Positions 1 to 6,924 of a stretch of DNA of 8,156 nucleotides are shown one piece after another. This stretch comes from Deltaproteobacteria bacterium (lineage in GTDB: Bacteria > Myxococcota_A > UBA9160 > PR03). The translations under genes were made by a program, and so were the position numbers. Numbering within the stretch: position 1 is the stretch's first letter; each line of letters opens with the position of its first letter. Under the pieces are notes generated by a model, which worked only from the letters and a program-made list of their open reading frames with translations, did no database searches and was not told the DNA's origin. Location: assembly GCA_018262315.1 (NCBI GenBank), contig JAGSPS010000131.1:1-8156 (forward strand). Reading direction: 5' to 3'.

Positions 1-1
1 C

Positions 2-2620
2 TACGTGAAGGACGGGATGGTCTGGCGCGAGGAGCAGGCCGCCGACTATCCGCAGACGCGCCCCGACGTGCCCGACTACAACCCGCGCGGTTGCCAGAAA
101 GGCGCGTGCTTCAGCGAGCGCATGTACGACACCGCGCGGGTCAAGTATCCGCTCAAGCGCGTCGGCGAGCGCGGCTCGGGCAAGTGGCAACGGATCTCCT
201 GGGAGCAGGCGCTCTCCGAGATCGCCGACTCGATGATCGACACGATCGTCCAGGAAGGCACCGATCGCGTGATCTGGGATCTCGGTCCGGGCGTGTCGCT
301 CGGCACGCAGATGGCCGGCCAGGGCCGGCTCCGCATCCTGCTCGACTCGACCGCGCTCGACATGAACACCGAGATCGGCGACGGGCACCGCGGCGCCGCC
401 GAGACCTTCGGCAAGATCGTCTTCGAGCGGTCGGCCGACGACTACTTCTTCTCGGACCTGATCCTCTGTTGGGGCGCGAATCCGAGCTACACGCAGATTC
501 CAAACGCGCACTTCCTGACCGAGGCGCGCTACAAGGGCGCCGAGTTCATCTGCATCACGCCCGACTACAGCGCAACGGCGCGGCACGCCGACCGCTGGAT
601 TCCCGTGAAGCCCGGCGGAGACGCGGCGCTCGCGCTCGGCATGGCGCACGTCCTCGTCGCGGAAAACCTCGTCGACCGCGACTTCGTGGCCGAGCAGACC
701 GACCTGCCGCTGCTGGTGCGCGAGGACACGCACCGCTACCTGCGCGCCGCCGATCTCGTCGAGGGCGAGAGCGAGGACGCGTTGTACCTGCACGATCCGG
801 ACGCCGGGGTCGTGCTCGCTCCCACGCGCAGCCTCGCGCTCGCGGAACTGCACCCCTCGCTCGAAGGGCGCTTCGAAGTGACATTGCGCGATGGCAAGAC
901 CGTCGCCGTGCGCCCGGTCTTCGAGCTGTTGCGCGAGCAGCTCGCGAGCTACACGCCCGAACGTGCCGCGGAACTTTCCGGCACGCCGGCGCCGCAGATC
1001 CGCGACCTCGCCCACCGCCTCGCGCGCGCCAAGTCCGCGTCGATGGTGACGACGAGCAACTTCTCGAAGTACTACCACGGCAACTTGATCGAACGCGCGC
1101 AGGCGCTGCTGTTCGCACTGACCGGGAACTTCGGCAAGAAGGGCAGCGGCTTCGTCGGTTTCCCGTTCCTGGTGCACGACGGGCTCGAGGGCTTCGTGCT
1201 CTCGATGTTCGATCTGCCGCTGCGCCTGCTCATCCAGGGCTCGCGAGCCGTCGAGGAGGCGCGGCTGCGATACGCCGGCTTCACCGACGAGATGATCGTC
1301 TACGAGCGCAGCCGCAAGGGCTACGAGACGGGCCAGGAGGCCAGCGGCGCCCTCTTCTGGTACATCCACGGCGGGTTGCTCGAGGCGAGCGCGTCGCTGC
1401 AGGACTGGGACCCGTACCTGAAGCGGCCCGTGCGCGAGGTGCTCGACGAGTCGCTCGCCAAGGGCTGGCAGCACGTGTGGCCGAAGCCGGGCAATGACCC
1501 GCGTGTGATGTTCTGCCTGGTGAGCAATCCGCTGCGGCGGATCCGCTCCTACCCGCTCCTGCTCGAGCATTTGTGGCCGAAGTTGCGCACGATCGTGACG
1601 ATCGACTGGCGCATGACCTCGACCGCGATGCACTCCGACTATGTGCTGCCCGCCGCGGGCTGGTACGAGAAAACCGAGCACAAATGGGTGACGCCGCTCG
1701 TGCCCTTCATCCACGGCGGCGAGAAAGCGGCGTCGTTCTTCGACGCGAAGAGCGACTGGGAGATCGCCGCGCTGCTCGCCCGTACGGTCGACGAGCGCGC
1801 CGTGAAGCGCGGCATCACGGATTTCAAGGACCGCACTGGACGCGAGCGGTCGTTCGCCGGGCTCTGGAAGGCCTTCTCGTCGGACGGCGAGTTCGGTCCC
1901 ACCGACGACGAGAAGGTCGCGAAGGAACTGATCGACAACGCCAGCAACCTCGAAGGCGTGAGCTGGGAGGAGGTCAAGAAGCGCGGCTATGCGCGCTTCA
2001 CGGGCGTCGGCAACAGCATCGTGTCGATCGGAAACGCGACGCCGATCACCGCCGACGACACGATCACGCCACTCGTCGACCACGTCATCGACAAGAAGCC
2101 CTACCCCACCCTTTCGCGGCGGATGCAGTTCTATCTCGACCAGGAGCTCTACCTCGAGATGGGCGAGCAGCTCCCGGTTCACAAGGATCCGCCCACGGCG
2201 GGAGGCCACTACCCGCTCCAGCTGACCGGCGGCCATACGCGCTGGAGCATCCACGCCGCCTGGCGCGACGACAAGCTGATGCTGCGCCAACAGCGCGGAG
2301 AGCCCGTGATGTTCATCGGAGCGAAGGACGCCGAGGCGCGTACGGTGCGCGACGGCATGCGCGTTCGCGTCTGGAACGACCTCGCGTCGTTCGAGGTGAT
2401 GGCGAAGGTGTCACCCGCCCTGCGCCCCGGACAGCTGATCCTCTACCACGCGTGGGAGAACTATCAGTTCCCGAAGGGCAAGGGCTTCCAGAATCTGGTT
2501 CCGTCCCCGCTGAATCCCGTCGAACTCGCCGGGGGACAGTTCCACCTGCGGCCGATGACGATCTGCCTGCAGCCGAGCCACACTGATCGCGATACGCGCG
2601 TCGAGGTCGCACCCGTATGA
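2..2620 (+). CDS. Molybdopterin oxidoreductase catalytic subunit, type II DMSO reductase family (first paralog, 5'-partial)
   Basis: Catalytic alpha subunit that would bind Mo-bis-MGD and one 4Fe-4S cluster (FS0) and oxidise or reduce a small substrate, probably in the periplasm. The frame is open to the left edge, and the text begins inside the FS0 domain (YVKDGMVWREEQ), so roughly 85-90 residues, including any Tat signal and the first His/Cys ligands, are missing; the GTG at position 5 is not a real start. Numbering from that GTG, Cys30 in RGCQKGAC is the last FS0 ligand. Asp126 in IGDGHRG aligns by hand with the Mo-ligand Asp222 of NarG, which places it in type II. NPSYTQIPNAHF, PDYSATARHAD and GGDAALALGMAH follow the NarG pattern; TAMHSDYVLPAAGWYEK matches NarG's SDIILP region. 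The C-terminal domain begins near GGHTRWSIHAAW and ends NPVELAGG...DRDTRVEV, typical of the EbdA/SerA-type branch. The gene ends in ATGA overlap with the next. The substrate cannot be told. Confidence 0.93.
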   Translation, partial: YVKDGMVWREEQAADYPQTRPDVPDYNPRGCQKGACFSERMYDTARVKYPLKRVGERGSGKWQRISWEQALSEIADSMIDTIVQEGTDRVIWDLGPGVSLGTQMAGQGRLRILLDSTALDMNTEIGDGHRGAAETFGKIVFERSADDYFFSDLILCWGANPSYTQIPNAHFLTEARYKGAEFICITPDYSATARHADRWIPVKPGGDAALALGMAHVLVAENLVDRDFVAEQTDLPLLVREDTHRYLRAADLVEGESEDALYLHDPDAGVVLAPTRSLALAELHPSLEGRFEVTLRDGKTVAVRPVFELLREQLASYTPERAAELSGTPAPQIRDLAHRLARAKSASMVTTSNFSKYYHGNLIERAQALLFALTGNFGKKGSGFVGFPFLVHDGLEGFVLSMFDLPLRLLIQGSRAVEEARLRYAGFTDEMIVYERSRKGYETGQEASGALFWYIHGGLLEASASLQDWDPYLKRPVREVLDESLAKGWQHVWPKPGNDPRVMFCLVSNPLRRIRSYPLLLEHLWPKLRTIVTIDWRMTSTAMHSDYVLPAAGWYEKTEHKWVTPLVPFIHGGEKAASFFDAKSDWEIAALLARTVDERAVKRGITDFKDRTGRERSFAGLWKAFSSDGEFGPTDDEKVAKELIDNASNLEGVSWEEVKKRGYARFTGVGNSIVSIGNATPITADDTITPLVDHVIDKKPYPTLSRRMQFYLDQELYLEMGEQLPVHKDPPTAGGHYPLQLTGGHTRWSIHAAWRDDKLMLRQQRGEPVMFIGAKDAEARTVRDGMRVRVWNDLASFEVMAKVSPALRPGQLILYHAWENYQFPKGKGFQNLVPSPLNPVELAGGQFHLRPMTICLQPSHTDRDTRVEVAPV
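2617..2620 (+). promoter_or_regulatory. ATGA start/stop overlap between the two catalytic subunit genes
   Basis: The stop codon TGA of the first paralog (2618-2620) shares bases with the ATG of the second (2617-2619). Only a weak GAGG (2603-2606) lies upstream at 10 bases, so translation of the second gene is probably coupled to the first. This supports one transcript and matched synthesis of the two enzymes. Confidence 0.75.
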
Positions 2621-5514
2621 GTCGCTCGTCGTTCTCGCGCCGGCAATTCGTGATCGGCGGCACCGTGGGCGCCGCAGCGGTCGGTCTCGGACTGTGGCGC
2701 TTGCGGTCGAAAACGGCCGTACCGGGGACACCCGGAACGACACCGAAGACGGTCGTCGCGGCGCCCGTCGCGTACGACGGCTTCGAGGATCTGTACCGTG
2801 GACGCTGGACCTGGGACAACGTGGTCCACACCTCGCATGCGCGCGCCAACTGCATCTCGGCCTGTTCGTGGAATGTCTTCGTGAAGGACGGCCTGGCCTG
2901 GCGCGAGGAGCAGAACGCGATCTACGAGGCCTCGGAGCCGGGGGTACCCGATTTCAACCCGCGCGGCTGCCAGAAGGGCGCCTGCTACACGCACTTGATG
3001 TACGAGCCGTCCCGCGTGCTGCACCCGCTGCGACGCGTGGGCGAACGCGGCGCGGGAAGCTGGAAGCGCGTTTCCTGGGACGATGCGCTCGGCGAGATCG
3101 CCGACGCCATCATCGACGCCTCGGTCGAGCAGAACACCGGTGCGGTGGTCTACGACCACGGCACCACCAACATCGACTTCGGCGCCGATACCGCGTCGGA
3201 GATGCGCATGTTCCGCTTCCTCAACGCGACCGTCATCGACTCCTGGGCGGGCGTCGGCGACATGCCCTACGGCGCGGTGCAGACCTGGGGCATGTACAAC
3301 GTCGAGGGCACTTCAGACGACTGGTTCAAGTCCGACTACATCATCGTGTGGGTCGGCAATCCGTCCTACACGCGCATCCCCGAGATCCACTTCATGCACG
3401 AGGCGCGCTATCGGGGCGCCAAGTTCGTCGTGATCGCGCCGGACTACAACGCGACCTCCGTCCACGCCGACACCTGGCTCAACCCGCGCGTCGGCTCCGA
3501 CGCGGCGCTCGCCCTCGGGATGGCACAGGTCCTGCTCGCCGAGGGCCTCCACGACGCCGAGTACGTGCGCGAACAGACCGACCTGCCGATCCTCGTGCGC
3601 GAAGACACCGGTCGCTACCTGCGCGAGTCCGACCTGCGCGCCGGCGGCAGCGATGCGCTGCTGTATTTCTGGGACGAAGCGCGCGACGCGCTCGCCCCGG
3701 TACCGGGATCGCGCGGCGAGGGCGGGAAGTCGATTGCGCTCGGCGCGCTGCGTCCGGCGCTCAGCGGCCGTCGCACGGTGCGCCTCGCGAACGGCGAGTC
3801 GATCGGCGTGCGGCCGATGCTCGAGGGACTGCGCGAACACCTCAACGAGGGCTACACGCCCGAGAAGGCCGCGGCCATCACGGGGGTCGGCGCCGCCACG
3901 ATCCGGCGCGTCGCGCGCGAGTTGGCTGCGGCGCCGCGCGCGATGATCTATTCGTCGTGGGGCGCCTGCAAGCATTACCACAGCGACCTCTTCCAGCGCT
4001 CCAAGATCCTGCTGATGGCGCTCACGGGAAACCAGGGCAAGTCGGGCGGGGGACTGCGGGTCGCGTCGTGGTGGCCGGTCGAGGGCTTCGACAAGCTCTC
4101 CGGCGGACGCGACGTGCTGTCGCTGCGCATGCAGATGCGCGCGGCCTGGCGGATGGTCAGCGGCGGTTTCGGCTGGCGCGACATGGAGAACCTGATCATC
4201 GAGGCCACGCGCACCCGCGGCGACGTGCCGCTGATGCCGTTCCTCTACGCGCACGCCGGCTATGCGGAGATCTGGGACAAGCCCGAGTGGAACGATCCCG
4301 CGTTGCCGCGCCCGACGTCGGCCTACATGAAGGAGGCGGTCGAGAAGGAGTGGATTCCGATCCGCCCGCGACCGGGCACGGAGCCGCGCGTGTTCCTCTT
4401 CACCGGCCCCAACCCGCTGCGCCGCTGGCCGTCGCCGCAGATCGCCAAGAAGCACCTGTGGCCGAAGCTGCGCATGGTCGTCGACGTGAACTTCAAGGTC
4501 AGCACCTCCGGCCTGAACTCCGACATCATCCTGCCGACCGCCGGCTACTACGAGCGCGATTCGCTGAAGTACAGCCAGGCCTACCTGCCGTACCTGCTCG
4601 CGTGCGAGAAAGCCGTCGAGCCGCTCGGTGAGTCGAAGCCCGAGTGGGCGATCTTCGGCCTGCTGGCTCGCAAGATCGAGGAGCGCGCCAAGCAGCGCGG
4701 TGTCTCGACGGTGACGGACGTGGTGGGCGGCAGCGTCGACCTTTCGACGCTCTATGAGCGCTGGAGCGACGGCGGGCGCTTCCACGAGAACGACCCCAAG
4801 GCCGCGCTCGACTACATCCTTCGCAACACGCCGGTGACGGGAAGCAAGGGATGGGACGAGCTGGTGAAGCGGGGCATGCTGCCGATCGTCGAGCAGCCTG
4901 GCAGCCCGCACCCGCTCTACGCGGTCGCCACGGACTACAAGCCGGGACGCACGCTGTATCCGCATGCTCGCTTCGTCGAGGGCAAGGAAGTGTGGCCGAC
5001 GCTCACCGGTCGCCAGCAGTTCCTGATCGACCATCCCTGGTACCTCGAGGCAGGCGAGGCGCTCCCCGTACACAAGGAAGCGCCGCGTGCCGGAGGCGAC
5101 TATCCGCTGCGTCTGACGGGCGGCCACACGCGCTGGTCAATCCACGCGGCCTGGCGCGATTCGTCGCTGATGCTTCGCCTGCAGCGCGGCGAGCCGCTGC
5201 TCTACGTCGCGGCGGCCGACGCCGCGAAGCGCGGGATCCACGACGGCGACCAGGTCCGCGTCTTCAACGATCACGGATCCTTCCAGGCGATGGCCAAGGT
5301 CGCCGCCAGCGTGCAGCCCGGCCAGACGATCATCTACCACGCCTGGGAGCCGTACCAGCACAAAGGCTGGAAGGGGCAGCAGGAGCCGGTCGTGGCTCCG
5401 TGGAAGGCCTTGCACCTGCTCGGCGACTACGACCAGCTGCATTACCGTGTCATCTACGGCGCACCGGGACACTCTCCGCGCGGCGGTACCGTGGAAGTGG
5501 AGCGCATCGCGTGA
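2617..5514 (+). CDS. Molybdopterin oxidoreductase catalytic subunit, type II DMSO reductase family (second paralog, Tat-exported)
   Basis: Complete 965-residue alpha subunit, similar in size to EbdA-type enzymes and shorter than NarG. Residues 7-12 are a twin-arginine motif (SRRQFV), followed by a hydrophobic Gly/Ala stretch to about Trp27, a basic RLRSK and a Pro/Thr-rich linker to about residue 50, so it should be Tat-exported folded. FS0 ligands are His74, Cys79, Cys83 and Cys118. The molybdopterin domain runs from about 127 to 750. Asp215 in GVGDMPYG aligns with the Mo-ligand Asp of NarG (222) and EbdA (223). Lys452 in CKHYH falls where EbdA has an active-site Lys450, as I recall it. The dinucleotide-binding C-terminal domain begins near GGHTRWSIH (835-843). 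The protein aligns without large gaps to the upstream paralog, about half identical by eye. The start is the ATG in the ATGA overlap, with a weak GAGG 10 bases before. Function could be hydroxylation of a hydrocarbon or steroid, sulfide oxidation or oxyanion reduction; sequence alone does not decide. Confidence 0.95.
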   Translation: MSRSSFSRRQFVIGGTVGAAAVGLGLWRLRSKTAVPGTPGTTPKTVVAAPVAYDGFEDLYRGRWTWDNVVHTSHARANCISACSWNVFVKDGLAWREEQNAIYEASEPGVPDFNPRGCQKGACYTHLMYEPSRVLHPLRRVGERGAGSWKRVSWDDALGEIADAIIDASVEQNTGAVVYDHGTTNIDFGADTASEMRMFRFLNATVIDSWAGVGDMPYGAVQTWGMYNVEGTSDDWFKSDYIIVWVGNPSYTRIPEIHFMHEARYRGAKFVVIAPDYNATSVHADTWLNPRVGSDAALALGMAQVLLAEGLHDAEYVREQTDLPILVREDTGRYLRESDLRAGGSDALLYFWDEARDALAPVPGSRGEGGKSIALGALRPALSGRRTVRLANGESIGVRPMLEGLREHLNEGYTPEKAAAITGVGAATIRRVARELAAAPRAMIYSSWGACKHYHSDLFQRSKILLMALTGNQGKSGGGLRVASWWPVEGFDKLSGGRDVLSLRMQMRAAWRMVSGGFGWRDMENLIIEATRTRGDVPLMPFLYAHAGYAEIWDKPEWNDPALPRPTSAYMKEAVEKEWIPIRPRPGTEPRVFLFTGPNPLRRWPSPQIAKKHLWPKLRMVVDVNFKVSTSGLNSDIILPTAGYYERDSLKYSQAYLPYLLACEKAVEPLGESKPEWAIFGLLARKIEERAKQRGVSTVTDVVGGSVDLSTLYERWSDGGRFHENDPKAALDYILRNTPVTGSKGWDELVKRGMLPIVEQPGSPHPLYAVATDYKPGRTLYPHARFVEGKEVWPTLTGRQQFLIDHPWYLEAGEALPVHKEAPRAGGDYPLRLTGGHTRWSIHAAWRDSSLMLRLQRGEPLLYVAAADAAKRGIHDGDQVRVFNDHGSFQAMAKVAASVQPGQTIIYHAWEPYQHKGWKGQQEPVVAPWKALHLLGDYDQLHYRVIYGAPGHSPRGGTVEVERIA

Positions 5515-5519
5515 AGGAG
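5514..5519 (+). promoter_or_regulatory. Shine-Dalgarno site deciding the chaperone start
   Basis: AAGGAG, a strong match to the 16S rRNA tail, begins at the last base of the upstream stop codon and sits 6 bases before GTG 5526. It favours GTG 5526 over the in-frame GTG at 5511, which overlaps the stop codon as GTGA and has no comparable site. Confidence 0.75.
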
Positions 5520-5525
5520 AACACC

Positions 5526-6194
5526 GTGGCGGAAGCGATTCCCATCGAAGACATGATTCGACTCGAAGACATGACGGGCGAAGCACAGCATGCTGCGACG
5601 CGCAGCCGGGCCTACGCCGCGCTGGTCTGGGCCTTCGACTACCCGGATGCGGAGTTCGTGGCGACGGTTCGCAGCGGTGCGCTCGCGGAGGCGCTCCGCG
5701 CCACACTGGGAGCCGTCGACCCGGCGCTCGCGGCGGGCGAATGGTCGCCGCTCGAAGACGCCGGCGCGACCGACGACGATCTCGCAGTCGAGTACACGAG
5801 GCTCTTCGACGTCGGCACCGGGGGCCCGCCCTGCCCGCTCTACGGCGGCCTCTACGGCGGCGCGCGCATGCAGAACATGGAAGAGTGCGTGCGCTTCTAC
5901 AACCACTTCGGACTCACGCTCGCCGAGGCGCCGCGCGAGCTGCCGGACCACATCTCGACGCAGCTCGAGTTCCTGCATTTCCTCGCCTTCCGCGAGGCCG
6001 AAGCATGGCGCGATGGCCGCGATCCGGGCCCGTGGCAGCGCGCCGGACGCGACTTCCTCGAGCGTCACCCGGGACGCTGGGTGCCCAAGCTGCGCGAGCG
6101 GCTCGCGCAGCAGAATCCGCTGCCGTTCTTTGCGGCACTCGTGGACCGGCTCGAACGCTTCCTCGCGCACCAACGCGGCCAGCGACCGCTCTGA
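5526..6194 (+). CDS. TorD/NarJ-like molybdoenzyme maturation chaperone
   Basis: Cytoplasmic chaperone of 222 residues expected to bind the apo-catalytic subunit, often its Tat signal, hold it for Mo-cofactor insertion and delay export until folding is done. Family marks visible: the all-helical character, EYTRLF at 89-94, the PCPLY motif at 102-106 (TorD proteins usually have PCPPYE), and ELPDHISTQLEFL at 138-150, matching the DH-x4-ELEF signature of the TorD/DmsD/NarJ superfamily. Length is normal for the family. It starts at GTG 5526, 11 bases after the second paralog, in the same operon; this is the place DdhD/SerD/EbdD-type chaperones take in related operons. A single chaperone follows two catalytic genes, so it may serve both. 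An alternative start at GTG 5511 would add five residues. Confidence 0.9.
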   Translation: MAEAIPIEDMIRLEDMTGEAQHAATRSRAYAALVWAFDYPDAEFVATVRSGALAEALRATLGAVDPALAAGEWSPLEDAGATDDDLAVEYTRLFDVGTGGPPCPLYGGLYGGARMQNMEECVRFYNHFGLTLAEAPRELPDHISTQLEFLHFLAFREAEAWRDGRDPGPWQRAGRDFLERHPGRWVPKLRERLAQQNPLPFFAALVDRLERFLAHQRGQRPL

Positions 6195-6197
6195 ACG

Positions 6198-6231
6198 ACG
6201 AGCGCTGCGGACTGCAGTCCGCAGCGCTCGT
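6198..6231. terminator. Perfect 34-base palindrome, likely bidirectional terminator
   Basis: The left arm ACGAGCGCTGCGGACTG (6198-6214) is followed at once by its exact reverse complement (6215-6231), giving a very stable GC-rich hairpin whose loop would be the central four bases or so. It fills most of the 48-base gap between the convergent chaperone and hemerythrin genes, starting 4 bases after the chaperone stop codon and ending 11 bases before the hemerythrin stop. There is no T-run on either side, so it is not a textbook intrinsic terminator in either direction. It may act as a terminator aided by Rho or as a 3'-end RNA stabiliser. A protein-binding dyad is a less likely alternative. Confidence 0.7.
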
Positions 6232-6242
6232 GGAGCGCGCCG

Positions 6243-6785
6243 CTATCCGAGCTTGGCGCGCAGTGTGTCGCGCTCGCGCTCGAAGCGTTCCCGCAGTGCA
6301 CGTGCGTCGTGGCGCAGTGCCGCGGCCGCGTAGGCCTCCTGGATCGCGCGCCGTTCTTCGTCGGGAACAGACTGCTCTGCCATCGGGTAGAGGACGTTGT
6401 TCTCCTTCGCGATGTGCTGCGTCAGCAGGCCGCAGAAGTCGCGACTCGCACCGAGCAGGGTTTCCAGATCGCGAGCCCGAAACGCCTCGCCCATGCGGGC
6501 ACGAAGCGCGCGTCCGATGGCGTGCTCGTGGAGCATCACCGGAATCGGCCCGCAGTGGGTGATCGCGCGCTCCAGGACGCCGAACAGCACGTCCTCTTCC
6601 TTGGCGTGGTGGAACTGATCGGAGTACGCGCCGAGGAACTCGTCGACCACGGGGAAGTGGATCGCAAGCGGTGACTCCGCGAACGACCCGCGCGAGAGCC
6701 GAGCCAGCTCCCCGATCAGATCGATCCATTCCAGGATCAAGTCGTGCTCGTCGCGAAGTTCTTGGGTGATGTCGAGGCGTTCCAT
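6243..6785 (-). CDS. Hemerythrin (HHE) domain protein
   Basis: Small cytoplasmic four-helix di-iron protein of 180 residues with no signal peptide. Likely iron ligands are His14 (DEHD), His59/His60 with Glu63/Glu64 (FHHAKEED), His86 and/or His88 (LHEHAIG) and His124 with Glu128 (HIAKENNVLYP); the last is a strong hallmark of bacterial HHE proteins. The C-terminal 40 residues are Arg/Glu/Ala-rich helix. Such domains bind O2 or NO or take part in iron-sulfur repair (YtfE/RIC), but the N-terminal ScdA-type domain of YtfE is absent here. The start is ATG at 6785, chosen because GGGAG lies 7 bases upstream and the HHE core begins at once; an in-frame ATG at 6854 would add 23 residues with no family match. 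It is convergent with the molybdoenzyme operon, so it is not part of that transcript, and its role relative to those enzymes is inference. Confidence 0.9.
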   Translation of the reverse strand: MERLDITQELRDEHDLILEWIDLIGELARLSRGSFAESPLAIHFPVVDEFLGAYSDQFHHAKEEDVLFGVLERAITHCGPIPVMLHEHAIGRALRARMGEAFRARDLETLLGASRDFCGLLTQHIAKENNVLYPMAEQSVPDEERRAIQEAYAAAALRHDARALRERFERERDTLRAKLG

Positions 6786-6924
6786 CGCAGGTCTCCCGTT
6801 GCTCGGACGTAGAAGCAAGATCGTCCGCAAGCCTACATTCTGGTATGACCGCACGCAGATCGGGGATCGTCCGCGGCTGGGATCGACGCCGCGCCCGTGG
6901 GACTGCGAACGACGAACGGGAACC
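6786..6924. other. Non-coding gap upstream of the hemerythrin gene
   Basis: These 139 bases separate the start of the hemerythrin gene from the stop of the exporter gene, both on the minus strand. I find no gene. The hemerythrin promoter, if it has its own, should be here, but no clear -35/-10 pair or FNR-like palindrome stands out. The sequence holds a ten-base direct repeat, GATCGTCCGC, at 6819-6828 and 6865-6874, and a six-base inverted repeat, CGGACG (6804-6809) with CGTCCG (6822-6827), in what would be the leader. In DNA this rich in G and C both may be chance. No strong terminator hairpin is seen after the exporter gene. Confidence 0.5.
6793..6797 (-). promoter_or_regulatory. Ribosome binding site of the hemerythrin gene
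   Basis: On the minus strand GGGAG lies 7 bases before the ATG at 6785. It decides this start over the further upstream in-frame ATG at 6854. Confidence 0.65.

Noticed and set aside
5..7. GTG as the start of the first molybdoenzyme
   Set aside because: The frame is open to the edge, the preceding codon is Tyr as in the family, and the FS0 domain and its first ligands would be missing.
91..1497. Plus-strand open frame of 468 codons inside the first paralog
   Set aside because: Arg/Ala-rich out-of-frame reading of a gene with clear homology in another frame.
2694..4631. Plus-strand open frame of 645 codons inside the second paralog
   Set aside because: Same out-of-frame effect; no domain motifs.
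3313..5127. Long minus-strand open frame of about 604 codons opposite the second paralog
   Set aside because: Rich in Arg, Ala, Val and His with no recognisable domain; it mirrors the GC-rich codon pattern of the real gene on the plus strand.
2..5514. Naming the molybdoenzymes as respiratory nitrate reductase NarG
   Set aside because: The second protein is 965 residues against about 1,250 for NarG, lacks NarG insertions, and its end and FS0 region resemble the EbdA/SerA branch more.
2..5514. Assigning a specific substrate such as ethylbenzene, a steroid side chain, dimethylsulfide or selenate
   Set aside because: Substrate is not readable from motifs in this family and no pathway genes are in the window.
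6786..6854. Longer start of the hemerythrin protein at ATG 6854
   Set aside because: The added residues match nothing in the family, and a good ribosome site precedes the ATG at 6785.
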